From Mesoflavibacter profundi (GTDB taxonomy: Bacteria > Bacteroidota > Bacteroidia > Flavobacteriales > Flavobacteriaceae), in contig NZ_CP061703.1 of the NCBI RefSeq assembly GCF_014764305.1, positions 248,001-312,000 on the forward strand: a stretch of DNA of 64,000 nucleotides, in the 5' to 3' direction. The notes under the pieces are model-generated. The model searched no databases. It worked only from the letters and a program-made list of their open reading frames with translations, and had not been told where the DNA came from. Numbering within the stretch: position 1 is the first letter of the stretch; the number at the start of each line of letters is the position of its first letter. Shown piece after piece: positions 55,096-63,689 of this stretch. A program made the translations under genes and the position numbers.

Positions 55096-56283
55096 TTAGT
55101 CTAAAATTTCAGTTACCTGACCAGCACCAACTGTTCTACCACCTTCACGGATAGCGAAACGTAAACCTACGTTCATTGCAATTGGTTGAATTAACTCAAC
55201 AGTGATAGTTAAGTTATCTCCTGGCATTACCATCTCTACTCCATCTGGTAAAGAAATAGTTCCTGTAACGTCTGTAGTACGCACGTAGAACTGAGGACGA
55301 TAATTGTTATGGAATGGAGTATGACGTCCACCTTCTTCTTTTTTAAGGATATAAACCTCTGCTTTGAAATTTTTGTGAGGAGTTACAGATCCTGGCTTAG
55401 TAATAACCATTCCTCTAGAGATTTGAGTCTTTTCAATACCTCTTAATAAAATACCAGCATTATCACCAGCTTCTCCTCTATCTAATATTTGACGGAACAT
55501 CTCGATACCTGTAATAGTAGAAGTTAATTTCTCTGCTCCCATACCGATAATCTCAACAGGATCACCTGTGTTAGCAACACCAGTTTCAATACGTCCAGTA
55601 GCTACTGTACCACGACCAGTAATAGAGAACACATCTTCGATAGGCATTAAGAAAGGCTTATCCATATCACGCACTGGCTCTTCAATCCACTCATCTACAG
55701 CATTCATTAACTCCATTACAGTATCCACCCACTTTTGCTCACCATTTAAAGCTCCTAATGCAGAACCAGAAATAACAGGACCATTATCACCATCATATTC
55801 GTAGAAAGATAATAATTCTCTAACTTCCATATCTACTAACTCTAAAAGCTCAGCATCATCAACCATATCAACTTTGTTTAAGAAAACAACGATACGAGGA
55901 ATACCTACCTGACGACCTAATAAGATGTGCTCACGAGTTTGTGGCATTGGACCATCTGTTGCAGCTACTACTAAAATAGCACCATCCATTTGAGCAGCAC
56001 CAGTTACCATGTTCTTTACATAATCGGCGTGACCAGGACAGTCAACGTGTGCATAGTGACGATTAGCTGTTTGATATTCTACGTGAGAAGTATTAATTGT
56101 AATACCTCTTTCTTTTTCTTCTGGAGCGTTATCGATAGTATCGAAATCTCTTGCTTCTGATAAACCTGCATCAGCTAATACTTTAGTAATAGCAGCAGTT
56201 AAAGTTGTTTTACCGTGATCTACGTGTCCAATAGTACCAATATTTAAGTGTGGTTTTGAACGATCAAAAGTTGCCTTTGCCAT
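55096..56283 (-). CDS. tuf: Elongation factor Tu
   Basis: EF-Tu delivers aminoacyl-tRNA to the ribosome. The 395 residues are normal. The P loop is GHVDHGKT (19-26), switch I has [13 protein letters not shown]3 is DCPGHADY (about 81-88) and G4 is NKVD (about 136). Domains 2 and 3 follow and end [10 protein letters not shown]. It lies within a tRNA cluster: tRNA-Thr(GGT) is 65 bases upstream and tRNA-Trp downstream. No promoter is visible directly upstream, so it is probably transcribed with the tRNAs from 56808-56836. Confidence 0.98.
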   Translation of the reverse strand: MAKATFDRSKPHLNIGTIGHVDHGKTTLTAAITKVLADAGLSEARDFDTIDNAPEEKERGITINTSHVEYQTANRHYAHVDCPGHADYVKNMVTGAAQMDGAILVVAATDGPMPQTREHILLGRQVGIPRIVVFLNKVDMVDDAELLELVDMEVRELLSFYEYDGDNGPVISGSALGALNGEQKWVDTVMELMNAVDEWIEEPVRDMDKPFLMPIEDVFSITGRGTVATGRIETGVANTGDPVEIIGMGAEKLTSTITGIEMFRQILDRGEAGDNAGILLRGIEKTQISRGMVITKPGSVTPHKNFKAEVYILKKEEGGRHTPFHNNYRPQFYVRTTDVTGTISLPDGVEMVMPGDNLTITVELIQPIAMNVGLRFAIREGGRTVGAGQVTEILD

Positions 56284-56347
56284 GTTTTAATAATTTAATC
56301 TTAGTTATATAATAATATTAGTGTATTCTAATCTTTGTTTAAATTAG

Positions 56348-56419
56348 AGCCAATGACGGGATTTGAACCCGTGACCTCTTCCTTACCAAGGAAACGCTCT
56401 ACCCCTGAGCTACACCGGC
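56348..56419 (-). tRNA. tRNA-Thr (anticodon GGT)
   Basis: A 72-base cloverleaf on the minus strand. The acceptor GCCGGTG pairs with CATTGGC, and the anticodon loop reads TTGGTAA. It is the last of four clustered tRNAs before tuf. Confidence 0.95.
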
Positions 56420-56430
56420 TTAAATATTAG

Positions 56431-56503
56431 AGCGGGAGACCGGGTTCGAACCGGCGACATTCAGCTTGGAAGGCTGACGCTCTACCAACTGAGCTACTCC
56501 CGC
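56431..56503 (-). tRNA. tRNA-Gly (anticodon TCC)
   Basis: A 73-base cloverleaf on the minus strand. The acceptor GCGGGAG pairs with CTCCCGC, the anticodon loop reads CTTCCAA, and the discriminator is T. Confidence 0.96.
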
Positions 56504-56538
56504 AATTATTTAAAATCCTTAATTTAAGTTTAAAAAAG

Positions 56539-56620
<82 letters not shown>

Positions 56621-56682
56621 AATTTAAACTTTTCACTCTTTATATGAACGTAAAAACTCTTATTAAGTTTTCAATCTAAACG

Positions 56683-56756
56683 AGCCGATGGAGGGACTCG
56701 AACCCACGACCTGCTGATTACAAATCAGCTGCTCTAGCCAGCTGAGCTACATCGGC
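56683..56756 (-). tRNA. tRNA-Thr (anticodon TGT)
   Basis: A 74-base cloverleaf on the minus strand. The acceptor GCCGATG pairs with CATCGGC, and the anticodon loop reads TTTGTAA. It is the first tRNA of the cluster and matches the partial tRNA at window positions 1-25. Confidence 0.96.
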
Positions 56757-56777
56757 TTTTGAACTTTTTTTGACCTA

Positions 56778-56806
56778 CAAAAAAAGCCCGCTATTTCTAA
56801 CGGACT
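56778..56806 (-). terminator. Terminator after the hibernation factor gene
   Basis: AGTCCG (minus strand, 56806-56801) pairs with CGGGCT (56790-56785), with one G-T pair, and is followed by seven T. It overlaps the start region of the tRNA-cluster promoter. Confidence 0.65.
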
Positions 56807-56807
56807 G

Positions 56808-56836
56808 CAAATGTATATATTTTATTTTTTTTTCAA
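56808..56836 (-). promoter_or_regulatory. Promoter of the tRNA-tuf cluster
   Basis: On the minus strand TTG (56834-56836) is followed after 18 bases by TACATTTG (56808-56815). This fits the Bacteroidota pattern. Transcription would start about 56802-56804, inside the first arm of the preceding gene's terminator. Confidence 0.6.
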
Positions 56837-56861
56837 AACATTTTTTGAAAATATTTTAAAA

Positions 56862-57158
56862 TTATGCTCGTAATTTTTGTTTTCGTTTTTGTAATTGCCT
56901 TTTTAATGTTGAAATTGCGGTATCTACTCCTTCTTCAAATGTCTTACATTGTTTTTTTACCATTAAACTTTCTCCTGGTATATTAATTTTTGCTTCAAAA
57001 ATTTTATTTAAATTATTTGTTGTGTTTTCAACCTTTAAATAAACTTCTGTTTGGATGACTTTATCATAAAAATGATCTAATTTATTCATCTTGTTTTGTA
57101 TAAACTCTAGCAATTGTGGCTTTGCATTAAAATTTACTGCTTGTGTGTTTACCTTCAT
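56862..57158 (-). CDS. Ribosome hibernation-promoting factor, HPF/YfiA family (short form)
   Basis: This 98-residue single-domain protein of the S30AE/HPF family binds the 30S decoding region and keeps ribosomes inactive in stationary phase. Visible features are the MKVNTQAVNF first strand, basic helix 1 (LLEFIQNKMNKLDHFYDK), central strands (TEVYLKV, FEAKINIPGESLMV) and the C-terminal helix AISTLKRQLQKRKQKLRA. It lacks the C-terminal dimerisation domain of long HPF. It lies 22 bases after the recombinase gene and shares its transcript. Confidence 0.93.
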   Translation of the reverse strand: MKVNTQAVNFNAKPQLLEFIQNKMNKLDHFYDKVIQTEVYLKVENTTNNLNKIFEAKINIPGESLMVKKQCKTFEEGVDTAISTLKRQLQKRKQKLRA

Positions 57159-57180
57159 TGTGTTTTATTTTGGTTAAACA

Positions 57181-58071
57181 TTATTTTTTACTTCTTGGAT
57201 GTGCTTTTTGATACACTTTTTTTAATTGTGCTATACTATTATGTGTATAGACTTGGGTTGCAGCTAGTGATGAATGCCCTAATAATTCTTTTACAGCATT
57301 AATTTCTGCTCCTTTATTTAAAAGATGTGTAGCAAACGAATGTCTAAGTATATGCGGACTTTTTTTAATCTTACTTGTCACTACACTAAAGTAGTCTTTT
57401 ATTATTCGATAAACTAAGGTTTCATAAAGTTTAACACCTTTTTGGGTTACCAAAAGATAGTCGCATTGATTTGAATTTTCTAGTTGATCACGATAGTTTA
57501 AATATTGATTTATACTTGTTATGATTGTTTGTATTAATGGAATTAATCTTTCTTTATTTCTTTTTCCTAATATTTTTACTGTTTTATTTTCTAAATCAAT
57601 GTCTTTTAATTTGATGTTTATTAGTTCTATTCTTCTTATTCCTGTTGCATAAAATAATTCTATTATTAATTTATTTCTTGCTCCTTCGAATGTTTGTGCA
57701 TGACTTATTGTATTTAATACTGCATTTATTTCTGTTTCGGAAAAAGGGATTTGATTTTTTTTACTTGTCTTTAATGCTTTGTGAGTAGATAATGGGTTAG
57801 AGCTTATTTCTTCAATCTTTATTAAATATTTATAAAAACTGTTTAGTGCGGAAACCTTCCTGTTAACAGTTCGGTTGGACATTCCTAAATTTACCATATG
57901 TATTATCCACTGTCTAATATCTTGATAGCTGACTTCTTTTAAGTCTTTGTTTGATGTTGAATCTTCAAGATATTGTTGGAATGCAGATATGTCTTTTTTA
58001 TATGCAGTTACTGTTAATTGAGAGTATTTTTTTTCTAATAACAGATATTCTAAGAATGTTTTTAAAAGCAT
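57181..58071 (-). CDS. Tyrosine recombinase, XerC/XerD-like
   Basis: This 296-residue site-specific recombinase probably resolves chromosome dimers at dif, as XerC/D do. The N-terminal SAM-like core-binding domain (1-100) is followed by the catalytic domain. The complete active-site set is visible: R146 (ATGIRRIEL), K170 (LGKRNKER), H240 and R243 (HILRHSFATH), H266 (LLGHSS) and nucleophile Y275 (TQVYTH). The length and the position between rpsU and hpf fit the housekeeping flavobacterial copy. No mobile element borders are nearby, so an integrase role is unlikely. Confidence 0.93.
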   Translation of the reverse strand: MLLKTFLEYLLLEKKYSQLTVTAYKKDISAFQQYLEDSTSNKDLKEVSYQDIRQWIIHMVNLGMSNRTVNRKVSALNSFYKYLIKIEEISSNPLSTHKALKTSKKNQIPFSETEINAVLNTISHAQTFEGARNKLIIELFYATGIRRIELINIKLKDIDLENKTVKILGKRNKERLIPLIQTIITSINQYLNYRDQLENSNQCDYLLVTQKGVKLYETLVYRIIKDYFSVVTSKIKKSPHILRHSFATHLLNKGAEINAVKELLGHSSLAATQVYTHNSIAQLKKVYQKAHPRSKK

Positions 58072-58116
58072 AATTTGTTGTTGATTTATAAATATAAGGG
58101 AATTATTTATATAAAA

Positions 58117-58142
58117 AAATCCCGCTTTATTAAGCGGGATTT
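58117..58142 (-). terminator. Terminator after rpsU
   Basis: A perfect 11-base stem (58117-58127 with 58132-58142, core TCCCGCTT) is followed on the minus strand by a T run. It lies 20 bases after the rpsU stop. Confidence 0.88.
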
Positions 58143-58162
58143 TGTTTATTAAATACTTTTAA

Positions 58163-58357
58163 TTAAATAGATTCTTGATCTTTTAATCTTTGTACATATT
58201 GTGCTTTTTGTATTTGTGCTCTTTTTTCTATAGATGGTTTTGTAAATTGCTTACGACCATATAAAGATTTACGCGTTCCTGTTTTATCAAACTTACGCTT
58301 GTAACGCTTTAACGCTCTTTCTATATTCTCTCCTTCTTTTAATGGAATTATTAACAT
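58163..58357 (-). CDS. rpsU: 30S ribosomal protein S21
   Basis: A small basic ribosomal protein of 64 residues at the 30S platform near the anti-Shine-Dalgarno region. It begins MLIIPLKEGENIERALKRYK, followed by KRKFDKTGTRKSL and a basic C-terminal helix. It has its own promoter (58395-58424) and terminator (58117-58142), so it is a single-gene unit. Confidence 0.96.
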   Translation of the reverse strand: MLIIPLKEGENIERALKRYKRKFDKTGTRKSLYGRKQFTKPSIEKRAQIQKAQYVQRLKDQESI

Positions 58358-58394
58358 AGTGTCTTAACCTCCTCTCTTTTAAAATTTTGGTGTG

Positions 58395-58424
58395 CAAATA
58401 TAGAAACTATTTTAATTTTTTCAA
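58395..58424 (-). promoter_or_regulatory. Promoter of rpsU
   Basis: On the minus strand TTG (58422-58424) is followed after 19 bases by TATATTTG (58395-58402). This matches the Bacteroidota consensus, with a leader of about 30 bases to the ATG at 58357. Confidence 0.75.
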
Positions 58425-58440
58425 TTTAATTTTAAAAAAA

Positions 58441-59868
58441 TTATTCTTTATTAAATAGACTTGACCTTTTAGTTAAATCTTTTATTAATTGCTCGTCTTC
58501 TTCGCTTTCTAACAAAGTGTTATAATTGTCCCAAAATGATTTATGGTATGGCTTTTTTGCGAAAATATCTGGATCCCATTGTTGTGTTAATGACTGCTTT
58601 ACTTTGTCTTGATCTACAATAACTTCTGTAAACAGTATTTCTTGTACTGTGTAATAAAAGCGTTCTTCTTTATTATACCTTTCTTGCTCTTCTTCGGTTA
58701 ATTTTTCGTTTTTTAAACCAACATTTACAAGTTTTGGAGTTTCGTAGTAAATATAATTTGGGTACATTTTATCTTGATACTCCATATAACTAATCACTAA
58801 TTTATGATTGGTTTGCGTATCAAATAATCTTTTACTTCTAGTTTTTTGTGCTGCTGAAGCTGCTACTAAATCATATTCTATTTTTTTAATTGCGAAATTA
58901 TCCCAATAAATGTAAATCCATCCTTTTGCATTATAGCCTTCATTATAGATTCCTTCTGTATCTAATCCTACAAAATCTTCTGCTTTATCTATTTTTATTT
59001 TGTAAATTTTACGTTCGTTATCTACTAAAATAGTGTCTAGGATAAATTTATGTTTTGCTAAAACATCTTTACCAAATAAGGCTTTTGGTGCTTTTGAGTT
59101 TCTTACCATATTTAATTTACCCTTAAATAGGTTTTCTAACCCGTTAACTCTGGTATCATTCCACTTTATTGCTTTTACTAAAGATGATGTGTTTATTGTA
59201 TCTCGTCTTAAGTTTTTTGGCTTTAGATTAACGTTGGCATTGTATTTTAAATAGGTAGAATACGCAAATAAGCTATCTACGTCTCTTAAGTCATAACTTT
59301 TCCTTACTTCATCTACATTTATTTTTATATTGTCTACATCGCCATTAACGTAAGTAGAATCGTCATAAATAGTTATAGCACTTTCTACTAACCATTTAAA
59401 TTCTTTTTTGTTTCGTTCTTTATGTCTTAAAAATCCTTTTTGTAAATAGGCTTGATTAGGCATATTTCGATCTAATCTATCCAATGCTCTTAAAACAATA
59501 CTATCTCCTGTTTTTGGTCTTGGAGTTGCGTTTAACACTACTTCTTCTAAGGTTGCAATATCTTCTTCTAAAAACACTTCAAAAGAGTTGTCAAATTCTT
59601 CAACTGGTACTTTAAAACTTTTAAATCCTATTGAAGATATTACTAATGTATCTTTTGACATACTTTCTGGCACAAGAAGGACAAATTTACCATCTGCATT
59701 TGTAACAGTACCTATTGTTGTATTTTGAACATATACACTTGCACTTTCTATTGGTAGAAGATTAATAAAATCTACTACTTTATTTTTAAGCTCGTGTTGT
59801 GCAGTAGCAATTGAGCTTATTAAAATAAAAACAAATAATAAGGACTGTTTTAAGTAAGAACGTTTCAT
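58441..59868 (-). CDS. Carboxypeptidase-like regulatory domain-containing protein
   Basis: This 475-residue exported protein has a signal peptide cut after SIATAQ (about 23). A CarboxypepD-reg-like Ig-type domain lies at about 28-110 (NKVVDFINLLPIESASVYVQ, GTVTNADGKFVLLVP, SIGFKSFKVPV). This is the domain that also starts SusC/TonB-dependent receptors. The rest (about 120-475) is a conserved periplasmic or outer-membrane region of unknown function, probably beta-rich; no TonB barrel is present. It lies 17 bases after the acyl-CoA dehydrogenase gene in the same operon. Substrate and role cannot be told from sequence. Confidence 0.85.
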   Translation of the reverse strand: MKRSYLKQSLLFVFILISSIATAQHELKNKVVDFINLLPIESASVYVQNTTIGTVTNADGKFVLLVPESMSKDTLVISSIGFKSFKVPVEEFDNSFEVFLEEDIATLEEVVLNATPRPKTGDSIVLRALDRLDRNMPNQAYLQKGFLRHKERNKKEFKWLVESAITIYDDSTYVNGDVDNIKINVDEVRKSYDLRDVDSLFAYSTYLKYNANVNLKPKNLRRDTINTSSLVKAIKWNDTRVNGLENLFKGKLNMVRNSKAPKALFGKDVLAKHKFILDTILVDNERKIYKIKIDKAEDFVGLDTEGIYNEGYNAKGWIYIYWDNFAIKKIEYDLVAASAAQKTRSKRLFDTQTNHKLVISYMEYQDKMYPNYIYYETPKLVNVGLKNEKLTEEEQERYNKEERFYYTVQEILFTEVIVDQDKVKQSLTQQWDPDIFAKKPYHKSFWDNYNTLLESEEDEQLIKDLTKRSSLFNKE

Positions 59869-59885
59869 AAATAATGGGACAAATT

Positions 59886-61055
59886 TTATTTTGTTGCTGG
59901 TTTATAATCTTTACCGTCTATAACCATTTTTGCAATTATTTCTCTTAATATTTCTGAAGTTCCGCCACCAATTGGTCCTAATCTACTATCTCTTAACAAT
60001 CTTGCTAGAGGATATTCTTCCATGTAACCATATCCGCCTAAAAATTGTAAACAATCATAAATTGCTTCATCTGCAACTTTAGTAGATTTTAATTTAGACA
60101 TTGTAGCTTCTTTTACTACATATTCGCCTTTATCTAATCTAGCTGCTATATTATAATTGAAAGTTTTGCAAAATTCAACCTCAGTTAAATGATCTGCTAA
60201 ACGGTGTCTTAATGCTTGAAATTTATCAATAGTTGTACCAAAAGCTTGTCTTTCGGACATATATTTAATTGTATACTCGATTGCAAACTGCGTTCTTGCA
60301 TGCGCATTTACACCCATAATTAGGCGTTCTAATGCAAAATGCTGCATAATGTAAGGAAAACCTTTATTCTCTTCTCCCATTAAATTACTTGATGGGATTA
60401 CAACATTATCAAAAGCAATTTCACCTGTATCTGATGCTCTCCATCCAAGTTTATCAAGTTTTGTGGCTGAAACTCCTTTTGTATCTCTATCTACTAAAAA
60501 GATACTAATTCCTTTATTACCTAATTCTGGGTTTGTTTTTGCAGCAACGATTAAATAATCACTGTAAACTCCATTTGTAATAAATGTTTTAGAGCCATTT
60601 AACACATAAGTATCACCTTGTTTTACAGCAGTTGTTCTCATTCCTGCCACATCACTACCACCAAAAGGTTCTGTTATACATAAACAACCTATCATATCGC
60701 CAGTTATACTAGCTGTTAGGTATTTATCTTTTATTGCTTCACTACCTTCTGCATTAAGGTGAGTCATTGCTAAATAAGTATGCGCCCAAATAGCAGCAGC
60801 AAATCCTCCAGAATTAATGCGTTGTAATTCTTCTAAAAGAATTATCATGTAAAAGATATCTAAATCTAATCCGCCATATTGTTCTGGATAGCTTATACCA
60901 AAAAATCCCATCTCACCAAATTTGTTCCAAATAAAGCGATCTATTGTTCCGGTTTGCTCCCATTTATCAATGTGAGGCACAACTTCTTTTTGTAAAAAAT
61001 CTTGTAAACTTTTTCTAAATAATTGATGTTCTTCTGTGAAGTACATACTTCCCAT
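59886..61055 (-). CDS. Acyl-CoA dehydrogenase family protein
   Basis: A flavoenzyme that oxidises acyl-CoA to enoyl-CoA and passes electrons to ETF. The 389 residues carry CITEPFGGSDVAGM (FAD/substrate site, about 126-139), LDKLGWRASDTGEI and the C-terminal GGYGYMEEYPLARLLRDSR with IGGGTSEI. The MCAD-type Glu before GT is Gly here. E243 in FALERL on helix G is then the likely catalytic base, as in the isovaleryl- and long-chain enzymes. Substrate length or branching is not settled. The start could be Met1 or Met4. It is 18 bases after the helix-hairpin-helix gene. Confidence 0.95.
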   Translation of the reverse strand: MGSMYFTEEHQLFRKSLQDFLQKEVVPHIDKWEQTGTIDRFIWNKFGEMGFFGISYPEQYGGLDLDIFYMIILLEELQRINSGGFAAAIWAHTYLAMTHLNAEGSEAIKDKYLTASITGDMIGCLCITEPFGGSDVAGMRTTAVKQGDTYVLNGSKTFITNGVYSDYLIVAAKTNPELGNKGISIFLVDRDTKGVSATKLDKLGWRASDTGEIAFDNVVIPSSNLMGEENKGFPYIMQHFALERLIMGVNAHARTQFAIEYTIKYMSERQAFGTTIDKFQALRHRLADHLTEVEFCKTFNYNIAARLDKGEYVVKEATMSKLKSTKVADEAIYDCLQFLGGYGYMEEYPLARLLRDSRLGPIGGGTSEILREIIAKMVIDGKDYKPATK

Positions 61056-61073
61056 AGCTTGTTAGTTTTTAAT

Positions 61074-61958
61074 TTAATTGAGTTGTAAAGATAACTTAAT
61101 TATATCAAATTTTTTAAGCGGAAATCCTTTAACTTTTTTTAATTGGTCTAGATTTGAAAATCCATCTAACAGCGTTCTAGTTTCTATTATTTGATGAGCG
61201 ATTTCATAATCAATATATTGCACTGTAACCAACTCTGATTTTGTTGCAGTATTTAGGTTTATTTTTTTAATTTTTCTTGGTGTAAGAATAACAAACTGTG
61301 TTTTTATCCTATCAATTACTTCAGTAGTTAAGCCATAAACTTCTGTAAGTTCTACAAAATCGTTAAAGCCATTAATTTTTTCTCTGTGATTAACAATTCT
61401 TGCAGACAAAGCTTCTCCAATACCGTATATTTTTTTTAAATCAGAAATTGTAGCTGTATTTAAATCTATTTTCTTAGATGAATCGAGCTTAGAATTAGAA
61501 GACACATAATTAGGACTAACCTTTGTTCTAGAATTCTTAACCCATTCTGGAAACTTAAAATACGGTGAAATTTTATTAAGTAAACTATCTGAAACTTTAG
61601 TAACCTCTTGAAATTGTTGTGAAGAATTAATCCATTTATCCTTTGACCTAAACCTTAATAATCTATCAATTTCTTCTTGAGTCATTCCTAAAGTATAACC
61701 TTTGTAGTCGGTAATAAAATTAGGATTGAAAGGATAAATTTTAGGCTTTCTGTTTTCAATCTCTATAGCTTTTAATGAGTCTATTTGAGTAATAAAAGCA
61801 GTAATTTGTTCTGGAGTTTTATTTGAATTAATTCTAGGACTATCAAGCGAAGGAAGCACAAAAAATATAAACAATTGAATAATTACAATTATTGAAAACA
61901 ATAAAAAAATCCCATTTCTTTGTTGTTTTGTAAACGAGAAATGGGATTGAAATTTCAT
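61074..61958 (-). CDS. Membrane-anchored helix-hairpin-helix (ComEA-like) protein
   Basis: This 294-residue protein has one N-terminal transmembrane helix (about 14-36, FLLFSIIVIIQLFIFFVLP), a variable middle and ComEA-type helix-hairpin-helix units. One is at about 168-225 (DLNTATISDLKKIYGIGEAL, HREKINGFNDFVELTEVYGL). A second starts near residue 236 (NLNTATKSELVTV, LLDGFSNLDQLKKVKGFP). Such units bind DNA without sequence preference, and ComEA uses them in DNA uptake. A competence role is possible, but many flavobacterial copies are unstudied. It is 11 bases downstream of the symporter gene. Confidence 0.88.
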   Translation of the reverse strand: MKFQSHFSFTKQQRNGIFLLFSIIVIIQLFIFFVLPSLDSPRINSNKTPEQITAFITQIDSLKAIEIENRKPKIYPFNPNFITDYKGYTLGMTQEEIDRLLRFRSKDKWINSSQQFQEVTKVSDSLLNKISPYFKFPEWVKNSRTKVSPNYVSSNSKLDSSKKIDLNTATISDLKKIYGIGEALSARIVNHREKINGFNDFVELTEVYGLTTEVIDRIKTQFVILTPRKIKKINLNTATKSELVTVQYIDYEIAHQIIETRTLLDGFSNLDQLKKVKGFPLKKFDIIKLSLQLN

Positions 61959-61969
61959 TCTAGTAATTT

Positions 61970-63586
61970 TTACATTTTATCTACTAAATCTGTTGCTCCG
62001 TCTTCTAAAGCATCTTCTTTTTTATTAATAGCGTTCATGTATTTACTAAGTTCTTTTTTAATAATTGGAGATAACATAATAACACCAATTATATTAGGTA
62101 CTACCATCGCAAAAATCATAGCGTCTGAAAAGTCTATAACAGCACCTAAACTGATTGACGCTCCTATGATAACAAACATTAAGAATAATATCTTATATAC
62201 TAAATCTGTTATTTTTCCTTTACCGAATAAGAAAACCCAACCTTGCATACCATAGTATGACCAAGAAATCATAGTACTAAATGCAAATAAAATTACAGCT
62301 ACAGTTAATACAATTGAAAAATGCGGTATTACACTATCAAAAGCAGTTGCAGTAATTTCTACACCTTCTTTTATCTCTACACCATATTGCATAAATCCAC
62401 CATCAAAATTTGTAATAACAATAACTAAAGCCGTCATTGTACAAATTACAACAGTATCTACAAATGGTTCTAACAATGCTACGATACCTTCACTAGCAGG
62501 ATATTTTGTACGTACAGCAGAGTGAGCAATAGCAGCAGATCCAACTCCTGCTTCGTTAGAGAATGCTCCACGACGCACACCTTGGATCATAACTCCAATG
62601 ATACCACCTAAACCAGCTAATGGTGTAAATGCACCACTAAAAATAGCTCCAAATGCATCATCAATTAATGTAAAGTTTGCTAACAATATAATTAAGGCTG
62701 CTAATACATAAATACCAGCCATAAAAGGAACAATTTTTTCTGTTACAGAAGCAATACGCTTAATTCCACCAATAATTACAACTGCAACTAATACAGCCAT
62801 AATAATCCCAAAATACATACCTGCATTATCGCTTGTTAAACCAAATAATTTAGTGAATTGTGCTGCAGCTTGATTAGCTTGAAACATATTTCCTCCACCA
62901 AAAGATCCACCAACTACAAATATGGCAAATAAAACTGCTAATACTTTACCAATACCACCAGCGCCTTTTTCTTTTAATCCTTTTGTTAGATAATACATTG
63001 GTCCACCGTATACAGTACCGTCTTCTCCAACATCTCTATACTTTACACCTAAAGTACATTCTGCAAACTTAGAAGCCATACCTAATAATCCTGCGATTAT
63101 CATCCAAAATGTTGCTCCTGGTCCACCAATAGATAGAGCTACAGCAACACCAGCAATATTACCTAAACCTACTGTTGCAGATAATGCTGCTGTTAAGGCC
63201 TGGAAGTGAGATACTTCTCCATCTGCACCTTCATCTTTAATTGTTTCAAAAACATCTCCACCTGGTGTTTGATCACCGTATAAAGTATCTACACCATGCT
63301 TCTCTATATCTTCATATTTACCTTGTACAACTTTAATTGCTGTTTTAAAACCAGTAATATTTATAAACTTGAAATAAATTGTAAAGAATAATGCTCCTCC
63401 AACTAAAACCAATAATACCCATGGAATCTTAATAGTATCTGTAAAAGGAATTTCAGAAAATATTCCCTCAACAAACCAACCTGTATATTTTTTAAATACA
63501 GCGTCAATTTTTTCTGCAGTACTATCTTGTGCAAAAGAGATTATTGGTAATATCAATGCTAACATTGAAAGAAGAGATTTCTTCAT
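61970..63586 (-). CDS. Sodium:alanine/glycine symporter family (AGCS) protein
   Basis: This inner-membrane amino-acid:sodium cotransporter has 538 residues. It has a cleavable-looking N-terminus (MLALILPIISFAQ), an extra segment of about 40 residues, and about ten or eleven membrane helices. Family signatures are LSATVGLGNIAGVAVALSIG, TFWMIIAGLLGMASKFAECT (with CTLGVKYRD) and GAFSNEAGVGSAAIAHSAV. The region between the first two helices is longer than in classical AGCS proteins (GDQTPGGDVFETIKDEG), as is usual in Bacteroidota. Its likely substrate is alanine or glycine. It heads the operon with the genes down to 58441. Confidence 0.93.
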   Translation of the reverse strand: MKKSLLSMLALILPIISFAQDSTAEKIDAVFKKYTGWFVEGIFSEIPFTDTIKIPWVLLVLVGGALFFTIYFKFINITGFKTAIKVVQGKYEDIEKHGVDTLYGDQTPGGDVFETIKDEGADGEVSHFQALTAALSATVGLGNIAGVAVALSIGGPGATFWMIIAGLLGMASKFAECTLGVKYRDVGEDGTVYGGPMYYLTKGLKEKGAGGIGKVLAVLFAIFVVGGSFGGGNMFQANQAAAQFTKLFGLTSDNAGMYFGIIMAVLVAVVIIGGIKRIASVTEKIVPFMAGIYVLAALIILLANFTLIDDAFGAIFSGAFTPLAGLGGIIGVMIQGVRRGAFSNEAGVGSAAIAHSAVRTKYPASEGIVALLEPFVDTVVICTMTALVIVITNFDGGFMQYGVEIKEGVEITATAFDSVIPHFSIVLTVAVILFAFSTMISWSYYGMQGWVFLFGKGKITDLVYKILFLMFVIIGASISLGAVIDFSDAMIFAMVVPNIIGVIMLSPIIKKELSKYMNAINKKEDALEDGATDLVDKM

Positions 63587-63689
63587 AATTATTTTAATTT
63601 GTTAGTTAAATTTAGTTAAAATTTGTGTTAAAGTTAGCAATATGCAAAAAATTGATGGAATTTTAAAACAATACGTGTTAAAACCAATG

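Noticed and set aside
57181-58071. Integrase of a mobile element.
   Set aside because: The protein has the size and context of a housekeeping Xer recombinase (next to rpsU, hpf and tuf). I see no attachment-site repeats or cargo genes.
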